Origin: Ananas comosus
Taxonomy: Eukaryota > Streptophyta > Magnoliopsida > Poales > Bromeliaceae
Assembly: GCF_001540865.1 (NCBI RefSeq)
Contig: NC_033632.1
Span: 652,478 to 716,477, forward strand
DNA length: 64,000 nucleotides
Reading direction: 5' to 3'
The notes under the pieces were generated by a model. That model saw only the letters and a list, made by a program, of their open reading frames with translations. It did not search any database and was not told where the DNA came from. How positions within the stretch are numbered: position 1 is the stretch's first letter; the number at the start of each line of letters is the position of its first letter. The translations under genes were made by a program, and so were the position numbers. Below are positions 1 to 12,600 of the stretch, piece by piece.

Positions 1-825
1 ACGGTTCATTTACTCTCGAGAGTATTCTAGCTCAACTATATATATATATATATATATATAATATATTATATATATATATTATATATATACTAGTTGAGTG
101 TACGTGCAAATGCACGTAACAATTATTGTAATTATTTTAAATCAATATAAAATTTATACATTATATATTTCAAAATTTTACAATAAAAATATATTCATAA
201 ATTAATATGTTATATTTAATTAAAAAATATTTACAATACCTACATTTTTTTTATATACATCCGAATTTTTTATATATTTTTTTATTTTGATGAATCAAAT
301 TTAATATATGTATTTTTAAATTAAAGTATCAAAATTGATTTACATTTACTTTAAAAATTTTAAAATTTAATTTTGATAACACTGTAATAAAAATTAATTG
401 TTAATCCAAATTTGATATCAAAAAATAAATTTTAATTTCATAATTTAAACTCCAAATTTAATTTTGAATGTAAAATAGATGAAAAGAATGCCTATTTTTT
501 AATAAGTGATCATGATCGTTTTGTTTTTATTTAAATATTTTTAACAAATTGATTATAATAGTTCGTAGGATGAATTTATAGATGGAAATAGAACTATTTT
601 TTAATAATTTGATCATAACTGGTCTAGTTTGTTAAAAATTGAATTATAAACATTTGTAGGGAATAATTTATATATAGTGTGAGATTTAATAGGTTGATAT
701 AACCGTTCGTTTTATTTGAGAATATTTTTGACAAATTAATCATAAACCATTCGTAGGGAATATTATTTTATTCTTTTTTAGATTCCGTCTGTCATTGTCG
801 AATTTCTATACCGCTTTTATATATA

Positions 826-855
826 GTAGAGAGAGAGAGAGAAGAGAGAAGAGAG

Positions 856-892
<37 letters not shown>
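826..892. repeat. GA microsatellite
   Basis: About 65 bp of almost pure GA dinucleotides, interrupted by a few GAA slips. Confidence 0.9.
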
Positions 893-894
<2 letters not shown>

Positions 895-1016
895 CGCGAG
901 AGAAAGTGAGCTTGTATATTATTAATACTATATAAATAACAATTTCTATCAACTTTACCTTTTGATTAAAATTTAATAGTAAATATTACTTCGTACTTTA
1001 ATAGTATTTAGCTCAA

Positions 1017-1057
<41 letters not shown>

Positions 1058-1070
1058 TATATAATATATA

Positions 1071-1290
1071 GTCCGCCTATAGTGCTTGAAAAGCACCAAG
1101 CACTAGGTGCTTGTAAATTTTTTACCGTTAGATTTCTGCCTTTGATTATTTTTATCCGTTAGATTATACTATTCAACCAACCACTCCACTCAACCTAGGA
1201 GGCCTATATATCCTAAACACACATTCCTTGATCAAGGCCGAAAACTTAACAAGTACAAATAACTTGGTACTTTTGAAAGCATAGAAGCTC

Positions 1291-1291
<1 letters not shown>
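1071..1291. mobile_element. MITE family B, copy 1
   Basis: About 220 bp with ends that are inverted copies of each other: the left part reads AAGCACCAAGCACTAGGTGC and the right part reads, on the other strand, a related sequence around AAAAGTACCAAG. The core carries the family marks CCGTTAGAT and TATTCAACCAACCAC. It lies between TA microsatellites. There is no coding capacity, so it is a non-autonomous element. Similar copies occur at 1361, 43879, 47281, 47751, 52110, 55340 and 55641. Confidence 0.75.
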
Positions 1292-1341
<50 letters not shown>

Positions 1342-1360
1342 GAGAGAGAGAGAGAGTCCA

Positions 1361-1577
1361 GTTATTATGCTATTAATAGCACGAAGCACTTGGTACTACC
1401 AAGTTTTCCGCCGTTAGATCTACTCTTTTGATCATTTTCACCCGTTAGATCATACAATTTAACCAACCACCCACTCAACCCTAGAAGGCCCACATCATCC
1501 TAACCGCATATCTCTTAATCCAATGGCCAAAAACTTGATAGTACCAATAACTTGGTGCTATTAATAGTATATTAGCC
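1361..1577. mobile_element. MITE family B, copy 2
   Basis: Same core as copy 1 (CCGTTAGATC, ATCATTTTCACCCGTTAGAT, AACCAACCACCCACTCAACC). Its ends are built on the palindrome CTATTAATAG, followed inward by CAC-AAG-CACTTGGTAC. Both ends carry this palindrome. Confidence 0.75.
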
Positions 1578-1603
1578 TAGTTCTATATATATATAACTTA
1601 TAT

Positions 1604-1711
1604 ATAGTACTTTTAATAATATTATTATTCTAACCGCACATTTCTTAATTTAAGGGTCAAAAACTTACAAACACTAATAACTTAGTATTTTTAAAAATAT
1701 AGAAGCTCAAT
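1604..1711. mobile_element. MITE family B, partial copy 3
   Basis: Only the right half of the family core is present (TCTAACCGCACATTTCTTAA through ACTAATAACTTAGTA and ATAGAAGCTCAA). The left half has been lost or replaced by TA-rich sequence. Confidence 0.6.
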
Positions 1712-4379
1712 TTTATATATATATATATTCGTATGAAAGCCTGTATATGAGAGAATATAGAACAAAGGCTTCATTTAAAGTGTGAGCAATTAACGAAGCT
1801 TTTGAGAACGGAGTTTCGTGCCGAAGAGGATTCGCGATCTTAATCAGTCCAGCAAGAAAGGGCAAAAGCCAGAGTGGGCAAGCATTTTCCTCCACAGTGC
1901 AATTCGTACTTTGCTGCTGTTTGCTTCCCCAATTGTCCAAAATGATTATCAAAATATAGATCATGAAAAAGAAAATATGGGTTCATTACTCTTTGGTTCC
2001 AAATGGCAAAAAATATTTCTTTTTGAGCACCAAGAAAAAGAAATAGCAATAGAAATTAACTGAGCAGTACTAGCTGTGCATCTATAATACAGGTTCTATA
2101 ATTAGGATTCATTCATTAGACTTATTAAATATTTTACTAAATATTCCAAATTTTTTTAAAAAAATTCTTACAGAGCGTAGGGCTATCGGTTCTTTCTTCA
2201 AGTTTGTTTGTGGGTCACTATCAGAACGCAGCCAAAGCAGCAGATCTGATTCAGTTCGCAGCTGGTCCATACAGCTTCTGGTGGTTAGCTTGTCGCTTTG
2301 GCTCGACCTATCTATCTATCTGCTTAATGAGGCTTCAATCAATGCTCGCAAACCGACCATCACAAAACAGTCGAGCAATTGCCACTTGAAACAGCCATCA
2401 ACATACAATATACCGTCCTGCTGTACTTCTTCTTAACAAGCACATTTAATGGCTGCTCGTTCCCAAGAGGTACGCAAAAGAAAACTGCCGCAGCAATGAA
2501 CCATTCGTCTCAGAGAAACGGAAATCAGAAGTCCCAGAGAAACCGAGTCAGAATCGACAGCAATAAACTATTCGTCTCAAAGAAACCGAAATCAGAATCG
2601 AAATCGAAATGAATTGAGATCGAAACCAGTTCCATTTCTATTTTGATATTTTGTTTCTGAGCATGAAACAAACACATGCTTAACTCTATTTTAAACAACT
2701 CTGCTGAAATAGTATTTCTGGCCAAATAAACTTCTTATGTATCACAGAGATCAGATACATGGCAAGCCACAACTTCATTTTCACTCACCAGCAATAACCA
2801 AGAGAAAAAGTAGCATGAACCAAAGGCAGAAAAGCTAAAATCCATCTTCGAGTGCGCAATGAAGTATAAACAAGCCTACATAATCACACACCTAAATTGT
2901 GTGAAATTCACAGGGTACTAACCCTTCATTAGAATATCAATTATTTTGGAAACTGATTTCATGGCTCAGCTTGCTGTTGGATTCATTGATTTCTTTTCGA
3001 TCAAAGTACATACAGAAAGGAAAAGGGAGAATCAGTAAAATGCATTTGAGTCAAATCTCCGATGCCGTTTGAATTCAAAACTAAGACATCTTCTTTGATA
3101 GGTGACCACTAGATATATATATATTGGAACTCTATTTACAGAACAGTTTCTTGCGTAAATGGTTTAGAATATTGCGAGGCATTAGACCAAACTATAGTAG
3201 ATTCTGCAAAAACCTACATTTATCGATGTTGTGAGTCATCCTTGATCAATTTTAGCTCAAAAAAAGGCAGGACTTTTTTAATTTCTTCTTAAATTGAAGC
3301 ATATTATACAATGAGAAATTCTTAGACCTATCATATCGAATGGTAATTGAATTTTGAGGGACAAAATAAGACAAGATATACAAAATGAAACTTAGACACT
3401 GTCAACCTTCTAACATCTGAGAAGTTGGAAGAAAAATTCAACTTCGGTGAGTAAATTAGTCTTCAATGCATGCAATACAGACAAGTTCTCAACCTCAGGG
3501 TCAATCATATGACCATGTCAAAAACTGAAGAAGTAAAAAATGCTACTTTATTTGCCTGGAACATATAGAACTTGACATTACATCTGTTTCAATTCAAATT
3601 TCTAAGACACCGGATCTAAAAGAAATTTTCAGTACTACAGACACTTTTTTGTAGTTTTGAACCAAAATTAAAATAGAGCTACCTCCATGAGTAATATTGT
3701 TTTATGAAGCTCAAGAGAAGTAATACTATGAAAAAAAGACTTCAGCTTCCCATATCCGACTAGCCTCATTTTTGTTGGTGGCAGAATTTATCAAACTATA
3801 TTTAAATTCTCAACAAATTCAAGAACTAGTGAGAATTGGTTAACTAGAACCTAGGTAACAAGGAAAGGTCCAGATATATCTAATTTTGGTACCAAGCACC
3901 GAACACACTATATTTTGTATGCTTTGGCTATGTTATATACCAAGACGCTGCTAAGCGAATGATGAGATTCCTAAGTAACATTGTAATCCCATAAGACTAA
4001 CACATGAAGGATAGGCCCAGCAAGGAAAAGGATGCCCAAATTAAATTTTCAAACAAAGAAACAATGTAATAATGCAAAAGAAGTGGCCTGATACAGATTT
4101 TGAACTGGAAGACCACATAATTCCTTAGAGATTGATTATCTATCACACTATGATCTAACACCGGGTAGGAAAATCCCTACATCTGAAACCGTCATGGCGA
4201 TCAGCATGCAACAGCAAACAACTGCACTGTATGAGGAACTGTTCGTTGAACAGCAAAAACCACAAAGCTATTGTGGCTAAGTATTTAGTAGCAAGTCATT
4301 ACAAAAAAGTGACGGTCTAGCAGCAGCCCTACGCTCAAAAGTAGCGAAAAATATGTTAGCAATTCTCCAATCCAACTTC

Positions 4380-5075
4380 AGCTCAATGTACTACTAAACC
4401 ACAAGCAAATGCAGCAGATGATAAATATAGATCTCCCAATTTCCGAAACAACCAACATGAAGTAGATCCAAGAGAGAGCAAAGTAAACATATATAAAATT
4501 ATAAATGAACCAATTACACGCAATAGTCATTACAACTTCATGCCGACAGATTTCTAAAGCAGAATAGAAATTGCAAGTAACCATCGGGGCATGCTTTTAC
4601 ATCAATAGAAACAGATCTTCTAAAACCATGTATAGATACTCAGACTTAAATTGCTCAGATCTAAGTAAGTAGCACATTTTCTAATACAGCTTCAGGTCAA
4701 TGAACTTGCAAACAAGGAGGAAATCTGATCGATGGAAAAATACAGATCTCTAAATTTCCGAAACAGCTAACATTGAACCAGATTCACAAAGAGAGAGAGC
4801 GAGAAAACAGATAAATATAAATGAACCAATTATACGCAATAGTCAATAAAAGTCCACTTTAAATTCCACCAGAAAGGAGCAAAAGCTCCACCTTTGATCC
4901 AACAAATAGAAGTAGGAACCCCCCAAAAAAAAGAAAGATACAGAGAGAAAGGATAGGATAAACCAAAATAGATAATGCAACTAACCATCCGGGCGTGCTA
5001 TTACATCAATAGAACCAGATCATCTAATTCATAGATAGATAATTCAACTCAAAATGCTCAAATCTAAGTAACCCA
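4380..5075. repeat. Diverged direct duplication, two units
   Basis: Unit 1 (about 4380-4674) and unit 2 (about 4690-5075) share the same ordered blocks: ATTTCCGAAACA, AACCAATTA-ACGCAATAGTCA, TAACCATC-GGGC-TGCT, TTACATCAATAGAA-CAGATC and TGCTCA-ATCTAAGTAA. The second unit has an insertion of about 100 bp in the middle. It is probably an old tandem duplication downstream of the translocator. Confidence 0.75.
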
Positions 5076-5238
5076 TATGAAGACAATTAGAAGAGGCAAA
5101 AGGTTTTGAAAAACTAAAGGCAGGGGAGTGGGAGGGGGATGAGAAGGGGCGGACCGAGGCGAAGAGGCGACGAATAGTGCCGCGAATTCCTGAGCAGGGG
5201 AGATTTTGCATGCGGTAGAGAAGGTGCATGCAGATCTA

Positions 5239-6342
5239 CTAGGCCTGGGAGTCGTTCTTCCTCTCGCCGTCGCGGTCCTGGAGGAGGGATCCGGCCTCCT
5301 CGTCGGCCTGGGCGGCCTTCTTCTGGGCCTCCTTGGCCTTGAGGGCCTGGAGCTTGACGTGGTTGTAGTAGGCGACGCCGAGGAAGGCGATGGCGTAGCC
5401 GAAGAGGTTGACGGGGGTGACGGTGTCCTTGATGACGGACCAGGAGAAGGCGATGAGGAGCCAGTCCTTGACGACGCCGGCGACGTTCATGGTGAGGGCG
5501 GAGGTCTTGCCGACGAGGAGGAAGACGGCGAGGTTGAGGGCGAAGGCGCACAAGGAGTTGGTGCCGAAGACGAGGAGGTCGGGGCGGAAGGAGGAGGAGG
5601 CGCGGAGCACGGGGAGCTCGACGAAGCACCAGGGGACGAGGAGGAAGGCGAGGCAGCAGGGGGCGACGTAGTAGAGGGAGGTGATGGGGTTGAGGGAGAT
5701 GCCCTTGGAGGTGAGCAGGATCTGGATGAGGACGAGGCGCGTGGCCTCGAAGGCCACGGCGGCGAGCTGGAGCGCGACGCCCCAGCCGTCGAAGCGCGCC
5801 TCGCCGTAGGCGGCGATGGCGACGCCGAGGGAGATGGAGAGCATGTTCGCCATGGACGAGGTGCGGAAGGTCTCCTTCTTGAAGAGGACGGAGATGGAGT
5901 ACACGGCGACGGGCATGAGGGCCTTGAGCATCTGGATGAAGGAGACGGAGAGGTAGATGTAGGCGGAGTTGGAGAACCAGAGCGAGAGCGAGTAGAGGGC
6001 GCCGATGGGGACGACGGAGGACACGTAGAGCGCCCGCGTCATGGGGGGCGAGCTCGGGGGGTCGACGAGGCGGAGGACGCGGACGAGGGCGAAGGCGAGG
6101 GACGAGCAAAAGGACATGTGCACCATGGTGAGGGAGATGGGGAAGGGCCAGTTGTACATCTTCGGATCCAGGATGTACTTGTTGTACACGATCACCGTGA
6201 AGCTCAGGAAGATCCAGATCCCGACGTAGGCGTAGGAGAGGAGCACCTTGCGGAGCACCCCCTCGCTCATCCCCATCCCTCCCCCCGCGCCGCCGCCACC
6301 GACGCCCCCGCCGCCGCCGCCGCCGACGCCGTCGCGCGCCAT
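5239..6342 (-). CDS. Sugar-phosphate/phosphate translocator family protein (TPT/NST superfamily)
   Basis: Single-exon CDS of 367 codons. After a glycine-rich head, the protein runs [20 protein letters not shown] and continues through about ten hydrophobic helices. Family blocks visible are [70 protein letters not shown] and [17 protein letters not shown]. It ends in a charged cytosolic tail rich in K, E and Q. It closely resembles the intron-less Arabidopsis group At2g25520, At4g32390, At5g11230 and At5g25400, whose substrate is not settled. A Golgi or other endomembrane antiporter role is the usual assumption. The frame stays open for 87 codons upstream, but that part is low-complexity (Ser run, Gly-Leu run from a TTAGGG repeat), so I start at the ATG at 6342, where the family similarity begins. 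Third-position GC is extreme, and this produces long meaningless antisense frames. Confidence 0.95.
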   Translation of the reverse strand: MARDGVGGGGGGGVGGGGAGGGMGMSEGVLRKVLLSYAYVGIWIFLSFTVIVYNKYILDPKMYNWPFPISLTMVHMSFCSSLAFALVRVLRLVDPPSSPPMTRALYVSSVVPIGALYSLSLWFSNSAYIYLSVSFIQMLKALMPVAVYSISVLFKKETFRTSSMANMLSISLGVAIAAYGEARFDGWGVALQLAAVAFEATRLVLIQILLTSKGISLNPITSLYYVAPCCLAFLLVPWCFVELPVLRASSSFRPDLLVFGTNSLCAFALNLAVFLLVGKTSALTMNVAGVVKDWLLIAFSWSVIKDTVTPVNLFGYAIAFLGVAYYNHVKLQALKAKEAQKKAAQADEEAGSLLQDRDGERKNDSQA

Positions 6343-6365
6343 CGCAGGGGATCCCCGATCAAACA

Positions 6366-6395
6366 GCCCTAACCCTAATCCTAACCCTAACCCTA
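6366..6395 (-). repeat. TTAGGG hexamer repeat in the translocator 5' leader
   Basis: Five units read TTAGGG (one is TTAGGA-like) on the gene strand, about 25-55 bases upstream of the start codon. It can act as a telo-box-like leader element. The unit is the six-base form, not the seven-base TTTAGGG of most plant telomeres. A GAAGAC hexamer run lies about 50 bases further upstream (6447-6480). Confidence 0.8.
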
Positions 6396-7239
6396 GATCG
6401 GATCTGAGGATGAGGAGGAGGAGGCTGGGGGGGGAGGAGTAGGGAGACGAAGACGAAGACGAAGACGAAGAAGAAGAAGTAGAGGGGAGAATGGATCTGA
6501 GTGCCGAGGCGTGGGATTTGGTGCGGGGGTAAGTGGAGAGGACGTTGGATGGACATTTATGTGCGACCGTGTTAGCTAGGTGACACGTGGACATCTGGGT
6601 CATAGGACGCGATTTGCGGGGATGGGCGAGGTGAGCGTTTGACTATGCCTGACGGTGAAACTTTGCACGGATTCGGTCTACCACGTCACCCGCGGAACCG
6701 CCCAATGAATTGCAAACACGTATTCACCGCCAACGGCAAGTGGTAATCTTTGGCTCAAGTGCAATTTCATAAGCTCGTTCGCATGACACCTTATTATTAA
6801 TTTATTAGTTTATATTATAATCTAATGATATCATAAATTTAAAAATTTGTAAATAAACTTAAAATTTTACTAAAAGTTTTAGCCTTTATCAAGGTTTAAG
6901 ATGTTGTGCCAACACAATTTCATGCCAAAATTTTAATTCGAAGTAGAAACTTTTTTTAATTTTGACTTGAACCGCAAGGAGATCCTACTCTCAATTCTAA
7001 ACTTTCTTTTTTCTTTTTCCCTACATATAGACCTGGTTCGTGAATTACGTGGTAGACCAAATCTACAGCATAGTTTCCTGTCTTTTGGACACAATTGGGC
7101 TTAAAAAGGGGAATAAAACATGTTAGCATTTATTTTTCTGTTTTTTTATTGTTAAATCATAAAAACCGATCTTAAGTCTTAACTGAATATAATTTTTATT
7201 TTGTTTTTAGTAGAATTATAAAAATTATCTCTTAACCGA

Positions 7240-7271
<32 letters not shown>

Positions 7272-7275
<4 letters not shown>

Positions 7276-7734
7276 AATCGACGATCGGCTCTGTTAGAGT
7301 TGATCTAGAGTATTTAAAATATCTAGAAAATAATTTTTGTGATTTTTTAATATTATTTGTCTAGTGATCGAAGGGGCTCAAAATTAATAATTTTAATGGC
7401 CATGGTGAGCCGTTTGCAAGTTTAACGGTGTAGAAATATCCAAATTATATGAAATTTTGATAGAAAATTCTTTATACCATATAGAACATAACTTTGATCT
7501 AAAATTTTAATGTCATATCATCATATTTTGTAAGATTTTTATTTTCAGTCATTGATTTTGAGCCACTTCGATCACTAGGTAAATGATATCGAAAAATCGT
7601 AAAATTTATTTTTTAGATACTTCAAATACTCTAGATCAAGTCTAACGGAGCCGATCGTCGATTCGAAAATCCGAACATCAAAAACAACTTGGAAGCACGG
7701 AGCGCTCCGTGCTTCCAGAAGCATACCAGACGCA

Positions 7735-7737
<3 letters not shown>
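7272..7737. mobile_element. MULE-like MITE, left end truncated
   Basis: Copy of the family described at 36991-37530, aligned end to end except for the outermost left repeat, which has been replaced by a TA microsatellite. The right end holds a perfect 28-bp palindrome (7690-7717, centre GGAGCGCTCC), then AGAAGCATACCAGACGCAC. The interior inverted arms read GATCGGCTC-GTTAGA-TTGATCTAGAGTATTT in opposite orientations. Confidence 0.8.
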
Positions 7738-7786
<49 letters not shown>

Positions 7787-9628
7787 TTTGTTGGTGAAAC
7801 AATAAAATCTATATTTTAACTGAATGTATGCTATATAACCAAATATATGCTATGCAATTCCAAACAAAGATTTTATTTTAATACTATTGCGGAACCTAAC
7901 ATGCAAAAGCCAAGCCAGTTAGAATGTGGGTCCCATGCAAATTTGTTACTATGACCCTTACAGATAAAATAAAATAAAAAAAAATAAAACAAAATATGGA
8001 GTTAAATTAGGAAATAAGACAAGTGAGGGTGTTGCAGAGTTGTAACGTAGCAACCATATATGTAATATTAAATAACTTTAAAGCATTTAAAGGAAAAAAA
8101 AAAAAAAAGGGTGCATGCGAATAAGATATTGGAAACATTTTGGTGGATCAAATGTTAGGTGGGAACTAAAATGGTTGCGTTGATGACTTTTTCGCTGAAT
8201 CACAACTTTAAATGCACAAAAATTCCACACGATAATTTTCCAATTGACTTTCTTATTTGAAAATGAATAGAACACTTTACCGAATTATAGTTGCTATACC
8301 AATTTTCATTGTTAAAATACTAATAAAAAGAATTTATATTATCTTATTCAGAATAATAAAGCTCAGGATCAACTAGGTCCATTGGAGATTGCCAAAGCGA
8401 TTGTTTTTCTCGAGCTAAGATATTTTTTCTTGGATCATAGTATATTTGGAAACAAATGGAATTAAATGAAGGCGTAAAGCACACACACAAAATGGACCAC
8501 AACATATCTCGGCTTAAATGAAATATTTTGGTCTTATAAATGTTCACTTAAGTGGGTCCTTTGATGCTGATGTTAGTATTAGACTATTAGTAAGGCGTGA
8601 AATGAATGTCAAAAGAAGTACAAAAAAGGAAAATGATGCATCAACTAAATCAATTATTTTCTCTTTTTTTTCCCTCATTTTTTTTAAAAAAAATGGTTTG
8701 TTGATTTTGATATACCAAGTAAATGGGTGACAAGGGCCATAGTTAGGTTGGATCCACATATTTGTACTTCAGAATATTCTAATCTTAGGTCTAATCGCAC
8801 TACAGAGTTCACAGTTTATTTTGCAGCAACCTACACAGTAATAAATTATTTCAAATTCTCACAGTAATTCTAAGGCCAAAATGTAGATAGTCCCTAAGCT
8901 ATAGATGAATCGTACTATGTGGTCCTTGATCATTATTTAGTTTATGAACATGCTCTTATTTCTCACAATGATAACTAAAACCAGGCATAACATTTCCAGA
9001 CAACAGAAAAGATTCATTAACTGCTACTCTATTTAAGCAGGAGACAATTGTAGTTCGCCAAAATTAAAGACCTCACATGCATCCTTACCCAAACAAAATA
9101 TGCCCACATACTTAGAATCAAACAGAATCAGAAATTTATAAAGACTTGATAACTGTAATAAAAAACCCAAAAATAGCTGCAGTATAGCATGTACCTGTTC
9201 TTTCTTTACCCTACCGGCAGAGAAAAAGAAAGAAATAGATGTGATGCTTGATAAGTCAATTTACCTGATTGAAGTTCAAACTTGCATTTATGCAAGAAGG
9301 GCCTAATGTACTCCTCATCACCTTTAAACAAAGCTTACATCTTTTAACTGCCATAAAATTCAAAATTAGTTAGCATTTACAAAGACAGTAAAAATTAACT
9401 GATTAGTTTATTGGTTACACTCAGACCCCCTATCAGATAATTCTAAAATTATAAGAGCAGATTTTGTTACAGTATCAGATATCATACATCCTGTTTCCTG
9501 AGCTCTCAAGGAGTTAGTTTCGCCTTGAGAAGGTGAGGCGTAAGTTGCCATGATCTACGCTAAAGTGAGACCTACTTCTTAATTTGTTTAGAGAACAAGA
9601 TCAAAAATTCCTTTTTTTTTTTTACAAA

Positions 9629-12600
9629 TCACCCGTCTTCATTGTCATAGTCCTCTTCCTCCTCATCTAATCTTTGATGTGACAACGCAAACTGAACCGG
9701 ATCAATTGCCATATTCTTCATATCGGATATTGACCAGCCTGGATATTCCTCATTCTTTATATCGTTAACAGTTTCTGAGGCAGGAGTGGCAGTAGAAGCT
9801 GGCGGTGGGGCTGCTGATGCGTCCCCATTCTCATCCCAATTTAAGTTTAGGTCGAAGTTCCGCACTGCGGTAGTATTTGTGGCAGTATTGCTCGATATGG
9901 TTTCTGTAGCTCCTCTCATGCCGGAGACCTCATCTAAGGTTTCGAGTTTCGGATGGGATGTACGGTTATCGTGTTGAGGTGAAATGTCAAGGTCATCCAC
10001 ATACCGATCATAGTATGAGCCGTCCCTCTCACCACTACGAGCACTGCGGGGGCGACCCCTACCACGACCCCCCCTTCCTCGGCCCCTACCTCCGCTCGCA
10101 TGTATGGCTGCATCCTGCGGCAAATAAGCTCTTAAATAGCAACAAAGTGCTTGATTTCGCTTATAAAATAGCTTTCTCCACTAGAGAAACAAATGCAAAG
10201 CGTTTGGCAAACAAATGAAAGATTCTAGAGCTTTTGAAATTGGTTGGATGTGGAAACGAGTTTCTGAGCCTAAAGCAAAGGTTTTAGTTCGAAGCTCTGC
10301 TTTGAGCCGCAGTGTTGGTGGTTATTGATGGGACTTTTATGAGAAAGCTGCCGGGATTTTTTAGAAACAGCTCTAATCAAACAATACTTTTAGATAAGAT
10401 CCGACCAGGGACAATCAGGCCCAAGATATCACTTTTTGGATGTGCAATGGCAAGATTGAACATTAATGCACTTCAAAATTACCCAGAACATTCCAAGTAG
10501 CGACGTAAATTACCAATTGCAATGCCTAAGATGTAATTGAAATTAGGTTCCAAACTTCATTGACTAGATTGGAATTCCGCAACAAAATTATTAAAAATAA
10601 CAAAACCAAATGTGGACAATCTTTATTTTGGTTTAAAGATGGAAGGCACAAGAAAAATAGATGAACTTTCTGGAAAAGCAAAAAATGCACTTAGTTGTAA
10701 TGAATATCATAGGAAAAAAGACTAACATTTCTGGTTCTCTTTGATTCATCCTCACTATCAGCTTCATCAGGAGCTTTCCTGGTGGGGGAAAAAAGTGTCA
10801 TATTATTACCAGTAGCAACAAAAGATTAAGGCAACTGTAATAGTAGGTATATATTTTGCACCTTTTTCTGCCAGATCTATCATCGCCACCTGCATCTGTG
10901 CCACCGATGTCTGGAACTTTCTTCACTACATCCTTCAGGAAATCAAAGGCATTGAAACTGTGGATGCATTGCTTTCTGAAATAAGGAAAATAAAATGTTA
11001 TTAATTAAAATATTACGCAACCAAATGCAGTAAACAATAAATTCCAATTAGGGAACAAATAATAACAATGTATAATAACAATAATTATTAAGAAGAAAAT
11101 TCTACAGCCATCAGGAACAAGCTTCCATAGCATTCAGTAGAATGGTGCATTTGAAACTAGTAAGTTCTTATGAAGGCCTAAAGCTAGTATAAAAATAACA
11201 TTATACAAAATGAATGCATGTTTTTAATGATAAAACAAGTTTTTATTTCTAAAAAAGGAAGAGATTAGTTAAAGTGTGAAACTCTAGTTAACAATAGTTT
11301 TTATCAAACATAGAAGCACACTTTCATTTAGCAAGCAAAACGAATTTAATTTTGCATTGAGCTTCCAGATTCAACTCCTTTTCTAGAAAATGAACCATCA
11401 CTACCTTCATTCAAATTAGAGCCCAGAATAAGATTTTAGTATACTGTTTCATGGTTATAGAATGTACAACCAACGTAAGCATCACATCAAACCACTGACC
11501 AACACCACTTTTCCAACAATCATGTCTTCAAAAGCTTATACACTCAAATGTATTGCTATAGCATGATCCATAGGTTTCCTATATATCAGCCTGGCTTAAA
11601 ATAAATGAATTCAAAAGAAGCAAGAAGTTTTACAAAGAAAGAAACAACCTTGTAGCATGAGATATACAGCTAAGATACAAATTTACTATAATTGCTACAT
11701 TTTAAGCAAGATAAAGATCACTTACAGATGCAAAGCACTCATTGTTTTCAATCCCCTTTGAAGAGTAATGCTATAAGTCCTATCACAAAGGTCTTGCAGA
11801 AATAATTCCAGTGCTTTAGCTGCAAAAGCATATTCATATGTGATCTACATAAGACGATATAAATGAACGACAAATGAAATGAAGCAGCAATCTTCAATAA
11901 GGTCTAACAACATGAGTATGAGTTCAAGAGTTATGAAATTTACATGACGGAAAGGTACGTGAAACAGGTAAAATAGATAACTTGCGGACAGTTGAAGATC
12001 TTACGGCAAAAAAGAATGATAAAAAAACGATTAACCCTACCTGTTCATGGTCAACAAGTGGGGCAATCTGAAATTAGATATTATTTGGGCATGTGTTGCA
12101 TTGAGAGAACTATCATTGAACTTACTGGACGAGTAAACCAAAAATGTAATAAATGGTATAAAAAATCCTATACCTTCCTTACAATAAAGCATAACGTTAG
12201 AAAAATTACTCAAGAAAGATCATGATATGTTCAAATAGTCCAATTCAAACCATAACAAGCAAAACAATTACAGTACATAAGGCCGGAAGCTAACTAATGG
12301 ACGCAGTGCCCACATGTGACCTCATAAGGCATTCAACAGGAAAGCAACAAACTACTGTATATAATACAATAAGCACATTTACAGAAAAAATAACACAAAT
12401 ACACAGTACCAAGTCAGAAATATGGAAATACTCACACACTAAAACAGGTACAGCCAATGCAATTTTGCCGACATCTTCATCCGTTTGCATAATCTTTTTT
12501 ATTCGAGACTGCAAGAAAGGCAAAAATGAGAATATGACAACGGGGTTAGAAATAAATAAAACTTGTCAGGTTAGATATTCACATGAATGCACCCAGTTTA

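Larger units (their letters stand above)
1..5238. other. Gene-poor AT-rich stretch downstream of the translocator gene
   Basis: No coding region is recognisable here. The first 1.7 kb is very AT-rich, with long TA microsatellites (about 36-92, 1018-1070, 1293-1337), a GA microsatellite and three copies of a small MITE. From about 1720 to 5238 the sequence is unique-looking and of moderate AT content. The part nearest the gene (about 4400-5238) may be 3' UTR or terminator sequence of the minus-strand translocator, and it contains an old local duplication. The open frames here are short, overlap on both strands and match no family I know. Confidence 0.7.
6343..9628. other. Intergenic region between translocator and NC2-alpha
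   Basis: Contains the translocator promoter and leader (about 6343-6760, GC-rich), a truncated MULE-like MITE (7272-7737) set between two TA microsatellites, and then AT-rich sequence with no recognisable gene. The part from about 8780 to 9628 is probably partly 3' UTR of the minus-strand NC2-alpha gene. Confidence 0.7.

Noticed and set aside
2204..2612. Small frames of 61-77 codons
   Set aside because: No splice context, no similarity I recognise, and overlapping frames on both strands.
5206..6372. 388-codon open frame on the plus strand and a 331-codon second minus frame over the translocator
   Set aside because: Both are composition shadows of a GC-rich exon: they are repetitive in Gly/Glu/Asp or Arg/Pro, show no family motif, and lie fully opposite or out of frame with a well-conserved membrane protein.
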